Positions 1 to 7,439 of a DNA stretch of 14,373 nt are shown piece after piece. The stretch lies in the NCBI GenBank assembly GCA_023386835.1, contig JAEWIY010000154.1, positions 1 to 14,373 of the forward strand, written 5' to 3'. Under the pieces are notes generated by a model, which saw nothing but the letters and a program-made list of their open reading frames with translations, was not told where the DNA came from and ran no database searches. This DNA is from Verrucomicrobiota bacterium. Its GTDB lineage: Bacteria; Verrucomicrobiota; Verrucomicrobiia; Opitutales; Opitutaceae. The translations under genes were made by a program, and so were the position numbers. How positions within the stretch are numbered: the first letter of the stretch is position 1; each line of letters begins with the position of its first letter.

Positions 1-575
1 GAGATGTTGTCCGCCAGCAGCTCCGGTTTACCCATCCCGCCGAGCGCGATGTTGCGGAACGCTTTGATCATGCCCGACACCGTACCGAGCATGCCCACGA
101 GCGGAGACAGCGTCGCGATGATCGACAAATAACTGATGATCACGAACGGCGCCGCGACCTCCTCAGCCGCGGCTTCCTCCATCGCCTTGTCCATCACTGC
201 GAGGTCCGGTGCTCCGGGCGTGAGCCGCTCCAGGCCGGCCCGTGTGATATTCGCGATGAGACAAGGCTGAGCCCGACAGAGCTGAGCCGCGGCCTCGATC
301 TCGCCGCGGCTGAGAGCGGAACCCAGTTGGCTTGTCACATCGGGCCGAAGGAACACCGGCTCACGGAGCCGAAGGGCGTTGTAGATGATCAGCGCCAACG
401 TCAGGACGGAAAAGGCCGCGAGCGGATACATCGCCCAGCCACCCTGCCGCCAGAGCTGTCCCAGCGTCACATCACCAGCGCCGGCTTCCGCGGCGCATGC
501 CAACCCCGGCCGACAGAGGAAGCCACCCGCGAACCACCAGAGGGAGAGTTGTTTCGGTCGATGGAGTGTCTTCAT
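1..575 (-). CDS. MotA/TolQ/ExbB-family proton channel protein, 3' part missing
   Basis: Reading the minus strand from an ATG at 575 gives 191 residues before the left edge; no stop is reached. A Sec-type signal sits at about residues 11-29. A first membrane helix follows at about 47-68, then a helical cytoplasmic stretch rich in Ala and Glu (about 85-142). A second helix carries the signature ATLSPLVGMLGTVSGMIKAF (154-173), which matches the TolQ/ExbB TM2 region that lines the proton path. Family members form a pentameric inner-membrane channel that works with ExbD/TolR to power envelope processes. An N-terminal signal peptide before TM1 is an extended form of the family. The start lies 7 bases after the stop of the upstream TPR gene, so cotranscription is very likely. 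ExbD and TonB genes would be expected just beyond the edge but are not visible. TolQ versus ExbB cannot be decided here. Confidence 0.9.
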   Translation of the reverse strand, partial: MKTLHRPKQLSLWWFAGGFLCRPGLACAAEAGAGDVTLGQLWRQGGWAMYPLAAFSVLTLALIIYNALRLREPVFLRPDVTSQLGSALSRGEIEAAAQLCRAQPCLIANITRAGLERLTPGAPDLAVMDKAMEEAAAEEVAAPFVIISYLSIIATLSPLVGMLGTVSGMIKAFRNIALGGMGKPELLADNI

Positions 576-582
576 CAAAGGA

Positions 583-1680
583 TTAGGGAACAAACACCGC
601 CTCGGCCGGCGTGTTGCCACCCGAAGCGACCGCCAGGCTCCTGCTGGCCGTGTGCAACCGCTGCAAATCCGACTCGAGCGTCATGGCGACGTGAGTACGC
701 CCAACTGCCCGGTACGCGTTCGCGAGCCACACTTGCAGCTCGACGCGCCACTCCGACGAAGCCTGAGCAAACACCAGTGCATGGCTGAGCGCGTCCAGCG
801 CCTCGTTGGTTGCGCCAGTCTCGAGGTGCTCGCGACCACGCAACAGCCCGTACAACGGGCGCACGTCAGGCGGGAGGACCTCCGCGTTGATCTCGGCGAG
901 AAGGGAAGATGCGGCTGCGAGGGTCGTTTGCCGCGCCATCAAATAGGCCTGCAACAGCCGGCGCTCGGATCGGACCGCCACGTCGTCGGGCAGCGGCATT
1001 CGTTCATACAACTGAGCCGCCTGCTCCCAGGCGCCATCCCGTCGCAGCTCGTGGGCGAACCGCTCGATCGCAGCCAGATGCGATCCCGTCGCATCCACGC
1101 ACAGATCCAAGACGAGCGTGGTGGCTTCCGCTGTCCGTTGCTCAGCGCGGAGCCCATGCGCGAGCCGAAGGACGCGCCCGGCGAACACGGGGCTTCGCCG
1201 CGCGGTTTCCGGCAGGCGTTCGACCAGCGAATCAGCCGCATCCCACTCTCGCTGAGCCAACAAGAGGTCGAGATATGACTGCAGCACCGGGGACGCATTG
1301 GTGCCCGGGATCAGCACAAAAGGGAGCAGTGGTTCACATACGGGCTCCAGTAAACGCAGCGCCTCCTGCGGCTGCTGTTGAAACGCGAGCTGCTGGGCTC
1401 GACCATACGCCTCCGGCAATTCGAACTGGAGGTCTCGCAGATCCTCCAGGCGAAACACCAGCTCCCCCGTGTCACTCTCACTCGGTCGCAGGCGTACTTC
1501 ACCTGCGTCGACCCCCAGCACGCGCAATCGATGCCGGGAGGCGGTGGCGAGCCGAACGTGTAATTCGGATGCGTCCAACGGAGGCTCCCCGGCCCGTGCG
1601 ATCCCAAAGACGAACACGAGCAACAACCACCGTCGGATCGTCGTAGTGGGGCTCTGCATACGGATCGCGTGACGACTCAT
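583..1680 (-). CDS. Exported TPR-like protein of the ExbB operon
   Basis: A 365-residue protein beginning at the ATG at 1680, which overlaps the upstream stop as ATGA, a strong sign of translational coupling. The open frame extends further upstream inside the TPR gene, but that part has no signal peptide and the ATGA overlap argues for this start; an ATG seven codons downstream (1659) is the other option. A signal peptide is seen at about residues 15-31 (RRWLLLVFVFGIARA). Residues about 37-90 alternate short hydrophobic strands with charged turns and look like a small beta domain. The rest is helical, with TPR-like pairs (EALRLLEPV, REWDAADSLVERLP, GAWEQAAQLYERMPLPDD, GATNEALDALSHALVFA). No enzyme motif is visible. 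Probably a periplasmic scaffold or partner of the ExbB complex; that role is inferred only from operon position. Confidence 0.85.
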   Translation of the reverse strand: MSRHAIRMQSPTTTIRRWLLLVFVFGIARAGEPPLDASELHVRLATASRHRLRVLGVDAGEVRLRPSESDTGELVFRLEDLRDLQFELPEAYGRAQQLAFQQQPQEALRLLEPVCEPLLPFVLIPGTNASPVLQSYLDLLLAQREWDAADSLVERLPETARRSPVFAGRVLRLAHGLRAEQRTAEATTLVLDLCVDATGSHLAAIERFAHELRRDGAWEQAAQLYERMPLPDDVAVRSERRLLQAYLMARQTTLAAASSLLAEINAEVLPPDVRPLYGLLRGREHLETGATNEALDALSHALVFAQASSEWRVELQVWLANAYRAVGRTHVAMTLESDLQRLHTASRSLAVASGGNTPAEAVFVP

Positions 1681-4580
1681 TGCAAGGCCACCAGACGCTC
1701 CGCCGCCTCTCGAGCTGACGGCGTCTGGCTGAGGTGCGCCTGAGCGAGCAGTTCTCGATAAGTCGCCACGGCGTCCTCCGGTCGTCCGAGCGATTCGAGC
1801 GCCCGTCCGCTTTGCAGGTACGCCGGCGCAGCCCACTCAGCCATCGAGCCATAAAGAACGTACACCCGCTGCCAGAAGGCGAAGGCTTCCTTCGTTTGCC
1901 CCGACTCCAGGTGCGCGAGGCCCGTCTTGAAATTGGCTTCCGCCCACGCAGGCCCTCGCCACTGGCGGGTCTGCAGCACCGTCCGATAGGCAGCGATGGC
2001 TGCGTCGAACTCGCCGCGCTGGCGCAACAGATCTCCTTCTCGCAAACGTGCCACGGCGGCACGGCGTGAAGCCGGAAACTCGTCGGCGGCTCGCCGGTAG
2101 CTGGACAACGCACCTTCAACATCTCCTTCTGCCGCTCGCAATTCACCGGCGAGATGCAGCGCATCCTCGAGCACCATCTCACCCGGAGTCCGGCTCAGGG
2201 CCGCATCGACCGCCACCAGGGCTCCCACGCGATCCGTTGCGGCGATGCGCCGCGCGTGCGCGACCAAAACCGCGGCGCTCGCGTCCGGAAAATCGGTCAG
2301 CGTCAGTTCCCGCGCTTGAAACGTCTCCGGTGCCACATCGAGTCGGGCCGACCACAGCCGCCAGGCGAGCGCCCGCTCCCCGCGCGCACAGGCCTGGTCG
2401 TACGCAGCCTGAAGCCGCTCAACGGGCGCCTGCTCATGCAACGCCTGGTACTTGTCGAGGTACTCCGCCAACATCAGGTCCGCGCCTTGATCCGCCGGAT
2501 CGTTGCCAAAGCGGAGGATCGCCTCGAACCAGCCTTCCACCGCCTGTTCGTGCTGCCCCAGCGCATCTTGCGCTCGACCGATCTCCAGGAGCGCCTCGCT
2601 TAACTTCCCTGAGGCACCCCAGCGATCGATGTAGTTCCGCAGCCATGACACGACCTCATTCCAGCGGCTGTTGGCCGCCAACAGCCGGCTGCCCTGAAAG
2701 ACCGCATGGGTGATGTAGCTGACATGCGGGGGATCCAGGGCCGCGCCAGCCGCCTCCGCCGCACGATATGCAATCAGGGCGTCTTCCACCCGTCCGTCCG
2801 CCGCGGCCAGGTCCCCGAGCAGCGCGTGCGCCTCGCTCAGCAGACGGCTCTCTGGATAATCACGGGCAAAGGCCTCCAACCTCGTACGAGCGTCCGCATA
2901 CTCGAGTTGGCCGAAGGCACACACACCGAGCCGAAACGCGGCATCTTCTGCGTACGGCCCCTCGGGGCTCAACCGTCGCGCCGCTTCGAAGTCCTCCGCC
3001 GCAGCCGCGAACCGGCCCGTGAAGATCGCCGCCAGGCCCAACCAATAATGCACAGCGTCGCCCCAGCTTACTTTTTCGGTCTGCTCGCGAAGGGGCTCCA
3101 GCAGCTCGGTCGCAGTCGCGACGGCCCCCTGCGCCAGCAAGGTCGAGCCGAGCGCAAACAACACTCGCGGAGCCGCCGACAGTTCAGGTTCGACGCGTAG
3201 TCGTTGCACGAGGTCCCGCCAGAGTGGCTCGAGTTCCTCCGCCCGGCCCGCCCGCAGCTCACTGTGTGCGAGTTCCTGCACGACTTCTCCGAGGAACCGG
3301 ATGCGCTCACGATCCGCCAGATAGTCCTGCGCCACCTGTCGCGTCCGGTCCGCCTGGCCGCACGCCGCCGCCGCCACCACCTGCCCGTAGAGCGCTTCTT
3401 CCAACCCGTTTCCGTCCTCACCCGACGCACGCTCCCGCAGACGCGTAAACGCCCAGTACGCCTCAAACGTCCGTTCTCGCGCCAGGTAGCACCGGGCGAT
3501 GCGGAAGAACAGCGCACCCGTGTAGTCTGCTTGTGGATCCGCCATCGCTTGCGTCAGTTGTGCTTGGTGCTGGCGCGCCTTCGCGAGTCCCTGCTCCAGT
3601 TCCTGTCGTCGCCCCGCCAGGAAGGTCACACCTGCCACCGCCAGCTGTTGCTGCTCCAGCTGCCGGATCGTCGTTTCCCAATAGTGCCGCAATTCATCGG
3701 GACGCAGCACCTGCTCATAAAAATGGAGGGCTTCCGCGTGTGCACCGCGTTCGTACCACGCGTCGCCACCACGAACCAGCGCCAGGTTCAACGCCAAGTC
3801 ATACCGGCTTGCCCCAGCGCCTCCAGCCAGGCGCGGCAGGACGGTCAACGCCGCCTCGAGATCGTCGCGCCCGATTGCCGCCTGCAGCCGGTACGATTCC
3901 GCCTTTGCGATCTTCTCCGCGGCCACCGTGCGTTCCACGTGGCGTCGGGCGAGGTCAGCGAATGTCCGGAAAATCTCGTCGCCGTCCGTCCAGGCCTTGG
4001 CCGCAAAACAACAATCGCTCAGCCGCTCAAAGAGCCCGAGCACCTGTGTGGCGTCCAACGCGCCCAACGCAGCCGGGTCGCGCCGCAAGGCGTCATAGCT
4101 CTCCCGAGCCTCGGCAAACTGCGACTGGTAGAACGCACAGTCGGCCGCCAACAACCGCGCCGTCGGCACCGACCGCGCGGTGGGGTAGCGCTCGGCGAAT
4201 TCCCGGAAGTGCCCAGCCGCTGCGGCAAATTCGCCCGCCTGCAATCGACCGAGCCCAAGAAAGTACAGGATGCTCTCGCGCGCCTGCACGATCGCCGGAT
4301 CTGTGCTTCCGCCAAACCGGCGCTCCAACTCGGCCAACGCCGGCACCGCCGCCTCGAACTGCTGGCGCTCGACCGCGTGCTGCGCCTGCTGCTGGAGCTG
4401 CGACGTGGTCAGCATCGCCATGTCCTGTGCCCGCAACCCGCCACAGCCGCCGACAATCACGAGGCACCCAACGCGCGCCGTTCGGGCGACGCGCCGACGA
4501 AAGGCGGAGACGAGCCGAGGAGTGGCAGTAACGAGCAGGCCGCGCATGCACCGGGCTAAAACGCAGCACGACCCCGTCAT
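1677..4580 (-). CDS. Large exported tetratricopeptide-repeat protein
   Basis: A 967-residue, almost wholly helical protein, first gene of the minus-strand operon. Residues about 37-52 (VGCLVIVGGCGGLRAQ) form a signal peptide after a basic stretch. Cleavage could be after LRA, or Cys46 could act as a lipobox cysteine (VGGC), making it a lipoprotein; the sequence does not decide. Recognisable TPR units occur at about 65-90, 107-166, 507-610 (GRFAAAAEDFEAARRLSPEG, then LEYADARTRLEAFARDYPES), 660-690 and 800-945 (RGEFDAAIAAYRTVL, GRPEDAVATYRELLAQ). The aromatic-proline 'FARDYPES/EFPASR' ends resemble YbgF/BamD-type outer-membrane TPRs. The first ATG (4580) is used here; an ATG at 4547 would shorten a long N-region and is equally plausible. 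It overlaps the next gene by 4 bases. Likely a protein-binding scaffold in the periplasm, working with the TPR and ExbB products downstream (inference). Confidence 0.88.
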   Translation of the reverse strand: MTGSCCVLARCMRGLLVTATPRLVSAFRRRVARTARVGCLVIVGGCGGLRAQDMAMLTTSQLQQQAQHAVERQQFEAAVPALAELERRFGGSTDPAIVQARESILYFLGLGRLQAGEFAAAAGHFREFAERYPTARSVPTARLLAADCAFYQSQFAEARESYDALRRDPAALGALDATQVLGLFERLSDCCFAAKAWTDGDEIFRTFADLARRHVERTVAAEKIAKAESYRLQAAIGRDDLEAALTVLPRLAGGAGASRYDLALNLALVRGGDAWYERGAHAEALHFYEQVLRPDELRHYWETTIRQLEQQQLAVAGVTFLAGRRQELEQGLAKARQHQAQLTQAMADPQADYTGALFFRIARCYLARERTFEAYWAFTRLRERASGEDGNGLEEALYGQVVAAAACGQADRTRQVAQDYLADRERIRFLGEVVQELAHSELRAGRAEELEPLWRDLVQRLRVEPELSAAPRVLFALGSTLLAQGAVATATELLEPLREQTEKVSWGDAVHYWLGLAAIFTGRFAAAAEDFEAARRLSPEGPYAEDAAFRLGVCAFGQLEYADARTRLEAFARDYPESRLLSEAHALLGDLAAADGRVEDALIAYRAAEAAGAALDPPHVSYITHAVFQGSRLLAANSRWNEVVSWLRNYIDRWGASGKLSEALLEIGRAQDALGQHEQAVEGWFEAILRFGNDPADQGADLMLAEYLDKYQALHEQAPVERLQAAYDQACARGERALAWRLWSARLDVAPETFQARELTLTDFPDASAAVLVAHARRIAATDRVGALVAVDAALSRTPGEMVLEDALHLAGELRAAEGDVEGALSSYRRAADEFPASRRAAVARLREGDLLRQRGEFDAAIAAYRTVLQTRQWRGPAWAEANFKTGLAHLESGQTKEAFAFWQRVYVLYGSMAEWAAPAYLQSGRALESLGRPEDAVATYRELLAQAHLSQTPSAREAAERLVALQ

Positions 4581-4696
4581 CTTTCAGACAATCCTGCAGA
4601 ATCGTCGCGCCAACGTCCTTTCCAGCGGTCGGTTCACCCGCACCGCCGACCACGTCCGTTCTTGCGGACTGCGGCTGCTCTTATCCTTTAACCACC
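4581..4696. promoter_or_regulatory. Divergent intergenic region with two inverted repeats
   Basis: These 116 bases separate the start of the TPR/ExbB operon (minus) from the PAP2 gene (plus), so both promoters should lie here. No convincing sigma-70 pair is visible. Two small inverted repeats stand side by side: GGTCGG (4627-4632) with CCGACC (4646-4651), and GTCCG (4654-4658) with CGGAC (4665-4669, loop TTCTTG). Either could be an operator; neither matches a regulator site I recognise. Confidence 0.35.
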
Positions 4697-5467
4697 ATGC
4701 CTGCCCCAACCCGCCTCTGGCCCGACGAGACTTACCAGCGCGTCCTGCTCGTCCTCATTGCCCTGCTGTTCGTGACTTGCGTGTGGGGCTTTGTGGAACT
4801 GGCGCAACGGGCCCCGCGAGGCGAATTTGAGGCGACTGAGAACCGCATCCTGAGCGCCTTTCGCCAAACCGAGGACCCCAACCAGGGCATCGGGCCGCGA
4901 TGGATGCCGGAGATGGCGCGCGACGTGACCGCGCTGGGTAGCGCGTTTGTTCTGACCTTGGTCACCGCGCTGATCGTCGGGCTGTTGATGATGCGGCGAC
5001 GAGTGCGGACGGCGCTGCTGATTCTCGCCGCCACCCTTGGCGGATATCTGCTGAGCACTTGGTTGAAGGACCTCTTCGGACGGGGGCGGCCCACGGCTGT
5101 GCCGCATCTGACGGAGGAGGTCTCAATGAGTTTCCCGAGCGGGCATTCGATGGTTGGGGCCGCGTTCTACCTGACGATGGGACTTCTGCTCGCACAGACG
5201 GTCGCGCACCGCCGGGAGAAAATCTACTTCGTCGTCACGGCAGTCGTCATCACGCTGCTGATCGGCATGAGCCGCGTGTATTTGGGCGTTCATTACCCCA
5301 CCGACGTCGTCGCCGGCTGGGCCGCGGGCACCGCCTGGGCGCTTTTCTGCTGGGGCACGGCTTGGTACCTGCAACGCCGCGGTTCGATCCGCACCGCGGA
5401 AGACGTCGATGCCGAGGTCCTGATTCCCTCCCATCCGCGCTTGCCGGACGCGCGCAGCAGCCGCTGA
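4697..5467 (+). CDS. PAP2-superfamily membrane phosphatase
   Basis: A 256-residue integral membrane protein with the complete three-part phosphatase signature of the PAP2 family: K124-x6-R131-P132 (KDLFGRGRP), PSGH at 147-150, and S192-R193-x5-H199-x3-D203 (SRVYLGVHYPTD). H150 is the expected proton donor and H199 the nucleophile, paired with D203. The DVTALGS segment (76-82), often found before the second helix in these proteins, is also present. Membrane helices lie at about 15-36, 80-98, 104-122, 150-168, 175-191 and 203-224. The family removes phosphate from lipid phosphates such as phosphatidic acid, phosphatidylglycerophosphate or undecaprenyl diphosphate; which one cannot be read from the sequence. 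It converges on a small minus-strand gene whose stop is only 22 bases away. No Shine-Dalgarno precedes the ATG. Confidence 0.95.
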   Translation: MPAPTRLWPDETYQRVLLVLIALLFVTCVWGFVELAQRAPRGEFEATENRILSAFRQTEDPNQGIGPRWMPEMARDVTALGSAFVLTLVTALIVGLLMMRRRVRTALLILAATLGGYLLSTWLKDLFGRGRPTAVPHLTEEVSMSFPSGHSMVGAAFYLTMGLLLAQTVAHRREKIYFVVTAVVITLLIGMSRVYLGVHYPTDVVAGWAAGTAWALFCWGTAWYLQRRGSIRTAEDVDAEVLIPSHPRLPDARSSR

Positions 5468-5476
5468 GCGAACGGA

Positions 5477-5490
5477 AGCCGGCGCCGGCT
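5477..5490. terminator. 14-base perfect palindrome between convergent genes
   Basis: AGCCGGCGCCGGCT reads the same on both strands. It fills most of the gap between the PAP2 stop (5467) and the stop of the convergent small gene, whose first base it shares. As RNA it folds as a 5-bp stem with a GCGC loop, and flanking CTGAG (5464-5468) and CTCAG (5489-5493) could form an alternative stem. There is no T-run, so it is not a classical intrinsic terminator. A bidirectional RNA end or processing hairpin is the likely role. Confidence 0.4.
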
Positions 5491-5780
5491 CAGGCGATGT
5501 GGCGCTCGAGCGTGGGACTCACCACCTCGAGCGGAGCCTTGGGGCGAATGACCCGGCGCGGCCGAACCGTCCGCTCCTGGTGCAATGCGCCCAGGCCGGC
5601 TAGCGCCAGTTGCAGCGTCTTCACCCGCGCACCCAACGCACGCGCCGTCGCGAGGTCATCATCACGTTCTGCCGGAGTTCCGAGCCGGGAGCTGACGCTC
5701 TGCATCTGTTGCGCCAGTTGGCGCAGCTCCTCATTCCAAGTGAGGCGAAGCTGAGGGAGAAACCAAGGGGGACGGGGCAT
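5490..5780 (-). CDS. Small helical protein of unknown function
   Basis: A 96-residue soluble-looking protein starting at the ATG at 5780. A GTG at 5801 would add seven residues but lies inside a hairpin arm. The N-terminus is short and proline-rich (MPRPPWFLPQL). Residues about 14-70 form a long amphipathic helix or helical pair (EELRQLAQQMQSVSSRLG, then DDDLATARALGARVKTLQLA). A basic, proline-containing tail follows (RPRRVIRPKAP). No signal peptide, membrane helix or known motif is seen, and I do not recognise the family. It could be a small coiled-coil accessory or nucleic-acid-associated protein. Its reality rests on protein-like composition with a regular heptad-like pattern and on its snug position between the convergent PAP2 gene and the upstream oxidoreductase. 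A perfect 7-bp hairpin ends exactly at its start codon. Confidence 0.5.
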   Translation of the reverse strand: MPRPPWFLPQLRLTWNEELRQLAQQMQSVSSRLGTPAERDDDLATARALGARVKTLQLALAGLGALHQERTVRPRRVIRPKAPLEVVSPTLERHIA

Positions 5781-5801
5781 GTGCGGGGTACGCGCCCGCA
5801 C
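5781..5801 (-). promoter_or_regulatory. Hairpin flush with start codon of the small helical gene
   Basis: On the minus strand GTGCGGG and CCCGCAC form a perfect 7-bp inverted repeat with a 7-base loop, and the second arm ends at the base before the ATG at 5780. It would fold over the ribosome entry region. Upstream, GAACC (5809-5813) and GGTTC (5822-5826) make another small inverted repeat around a TATAAA hexamer (minus strand) that could be a -10 element. No good -35 accompanies it. Confidence 0.4.
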
Positions 5802-5936
5802 CGACCACGAACCTTTATAGGGGTTCCGCCGATACCATAGTTATCTGACGAATACGTCCTCTCGCTCAGTGAACCCACTGCGGTCGCGGCGCCGTTCCGT
5901 GCGTCGGCTTGAAGAAAACCGCCGCACCTCCGGCCC

Positions 5937-7391
5937 CTAGAAAGCGGTAACGGGCAGCCGCGCGGCCCGGCGCAACGCCGATTGGGCCGCGAGATAGCCG
6001 CACATGCCGTGCACTCCGCCGCCGGGTGGCGTCGAAGCCGAACACAGGAAGATGCGCGGATTCGGGGTCGCGGACGGATTCACGCGCAACATCGGCCGGG
6101 CCAGCAGCTGCACCCAGTCCTGCGCGCCGCCTACGACGTCACCGCCCACATAGTTGGAATTCAACGCCGCAAATTCAGCCGGCCGGATAACCGAGCGCGC
6201 CAGGATTCGGTCGCGAAAGCCGGGCGCAAACCGCTCGATCTGCCGCTCGATTGCATCGAGTTGATCCGCCTGGCTTCCGTTCGGCACATGACAGTACGCC
6301 CAACCGGTGTGCTGCCCTTCGGGTGCTCGTGTGGGATCGAACACACTCTGCTGCGCCACCAAGACGTACGGCCGGGCATGCACCTGCCCCTGCCAGGGCG
6401 CCAGCTCGGCGTCTGCGACCTCGCCGAATGTACCCCCGACGTGAACCGTGCCGGCGGCCCGGCACTCGGGCGCGCTCCAGGGGATCGGACCCGAGAGCGC
6501 CCAATCCACTTTGAACGCAGCCGGACCATGGCGGAACCGCGTGAGCCGCCCCCGATATCCTGCCGGCAAAGCCGCCCCCGCAATCCGCGCCAGCGCGCTG
6601 GGACTGGTGTCGAACAGCACGACCCGGGCGGCCGGTAAATCCGCCAGGCGCTCGATCGGGCGGCCGGTTTCGATGCGCCCACCGAGCTTTTCCAGATAAC
6701 GCGCCAGCGCCGTGGTGATGGCCGCCGAGCCCCCTTTGGGCGCCGGCCAACCCACCGCGTGCGCGGCCACACAAAGCACCAAACCGACCGCCGACGAAAA
6801 CGGCTGATCAAGCGGCACCACGGCGTGCCCCGCCACCCCGGCGAACAACGCGCGGGTTCGCGGCCCGCCAAACTGGCTGCGCGCGACGGCTTCGGCCGAA
6901 CGCCACGCCAGCCAGCCGTAACGCGCCAGAATCCCCGGATGCTGCGGCAAGCCCCACGGCGCCATCACCGAATCGAGCAGTTTCGTGGCCTCCTTGACCA
7001 ATGGCTCCATCAGCCGCCGGTAGTGTGCCCCCTCCTCGCCAAACGACTCCACCGTTCGCTCGAGATCGCGATAAACCGCCACCGCCGTCCCGTCGTCCAA
7101 GGGGTGCGCGACTTGCACCTCGGGCCAGATCCATTCGAGGCCGTAATCCGCCAACGGGCGTGTCCGCAGAAATGGCGAAGCCACCGCCATCGGGTGAATG
7201 GCCGAGCAAACATCGTGAACGAAGCCCGGCAACGTCAGCGCCTGCGTCCGGGTGCCTCCGCCGATCGTCTCCGCGGCTTCGCAGACCCGCACCCGCCAGC
7301 CGTGCTCTGCCAGGGTCACGGCCGCCGCCAGCCCATTGGGCCCCGATCCGATGATCACCGCGTCGAGCTGCTCCTGGTGCGCCACGTTCAT
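5937..7391 (-). CDS. CrtI/PYROXD2-like FAD-dependent oxidoreductase
   Basis: A 484-residue NAD(P)/FAD-binding oxidoreductase of the phytoene-desaturase-like superfamily. The N-terminal dinucleotide fold is clear: VIIGSGPNGLAAAVTLAEHG places the GxGxxG motif at 15-20, E38 closes the second beta strand to bind the ribose, and IGGGTRT (43-49) is the following loop. The C-terminal FAD motif, PPGGGVHGMCGYLAAQSALR near residues 450-475, is the characteristic end of PYROXD2/CrtI-type proteins. Length is usual for the family. No signal peptide or strong membrane helix is seen. Substrates in this superfamily are mostly isoprenoids and other lipids; the one used here is unknown. No phytoene synthase or other carotenoid gene is in the window, so a carotenoid role is not supported. 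It lies 48 bases downstream of the hydrolase gene on the same strand and is probably cotranscribed with it. Confidence 0.92.
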   Translation of the reverse strand: MNVAHQEQLDAVIIGSGPNGLAAAVTLAEHGWRVRVCEAAETIGGGTRTQALTLPGFVHDVCSAIHPMAVASPFLRTRPLADYGLEWIWPEVQVAHPLDDGTAVAVYRDLERTVESFGEEGAHYRRLMEPLVKEATKLLDSVMAPWGLPQHPGILARYGWLAWRSAEAVARSQFGGPRTRALFAGVAGHAVVPLDQPFSSAVGLVLCVAAHAVGWPAPKGGSAAITTALARYLEKLGGRIETGRPIERLADLPAARVVLFDTSPSALARIAGAALPAGYRGRLTRFRHGPAAFKVDWALSGPIPWSAPECRAAGTVHVGGTFGEVADAELAPWQGQVHARPYVLVAQQSVFDPTRAPEGQHTGWAYCHVPNGSQADQLDAIERQIERFAPGFRDRILARSVIRPAEFAALNSNYVGGDVVGGAQDWVQLLARPMLRVNPSATPNPRIFLCSASTPPGGGVHGMCGYLAAQSALRRAARLPVTAF

Positions 7392-7439
7392 GCCGTTGAG
7401 CTGACCGTGGTCGTGAGCTCGCCGCGACGCAACTCGCTC

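Noticed and set aside
385..1278. 297-codon plus-strand frame opposite the second TPR gene
   Set aside because: Antisense shadow; Arg/Gln/Pro-rich with no recognisable domain, while the minus strand has a signal peptide and TPRs.
1681..1836. N-terminal extension of the second TPR gene by 52 codons
   Set aside because: It overlaps the end of the large TPR gene and precedes a proper signal peptide; the ATGA overlap start is far more natural.
3204..4559. 451-codon open frame on the plus strand opposite the large TPR gene
   Set aside because: Arg/Pro/Gln-rich composition without domains; a mirror of the high-GC TPR gene, whose own frame is clearly protein-like.
5477..5490. Reading the 14-base palindrome as a phage or integrase attachment site
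   Set aside because: No integrase, tRNA or second copy in the window; a convergent-gene spacer explains it better.
5937..7391. Calling the FAD oxidoreductase a phytoene desaturase (crtI)
   Set aside because: Only the FAD motifs are diagnostic; no other carotenoid gene is present, and the C-terminus fits the broader PYROXD2-like group.
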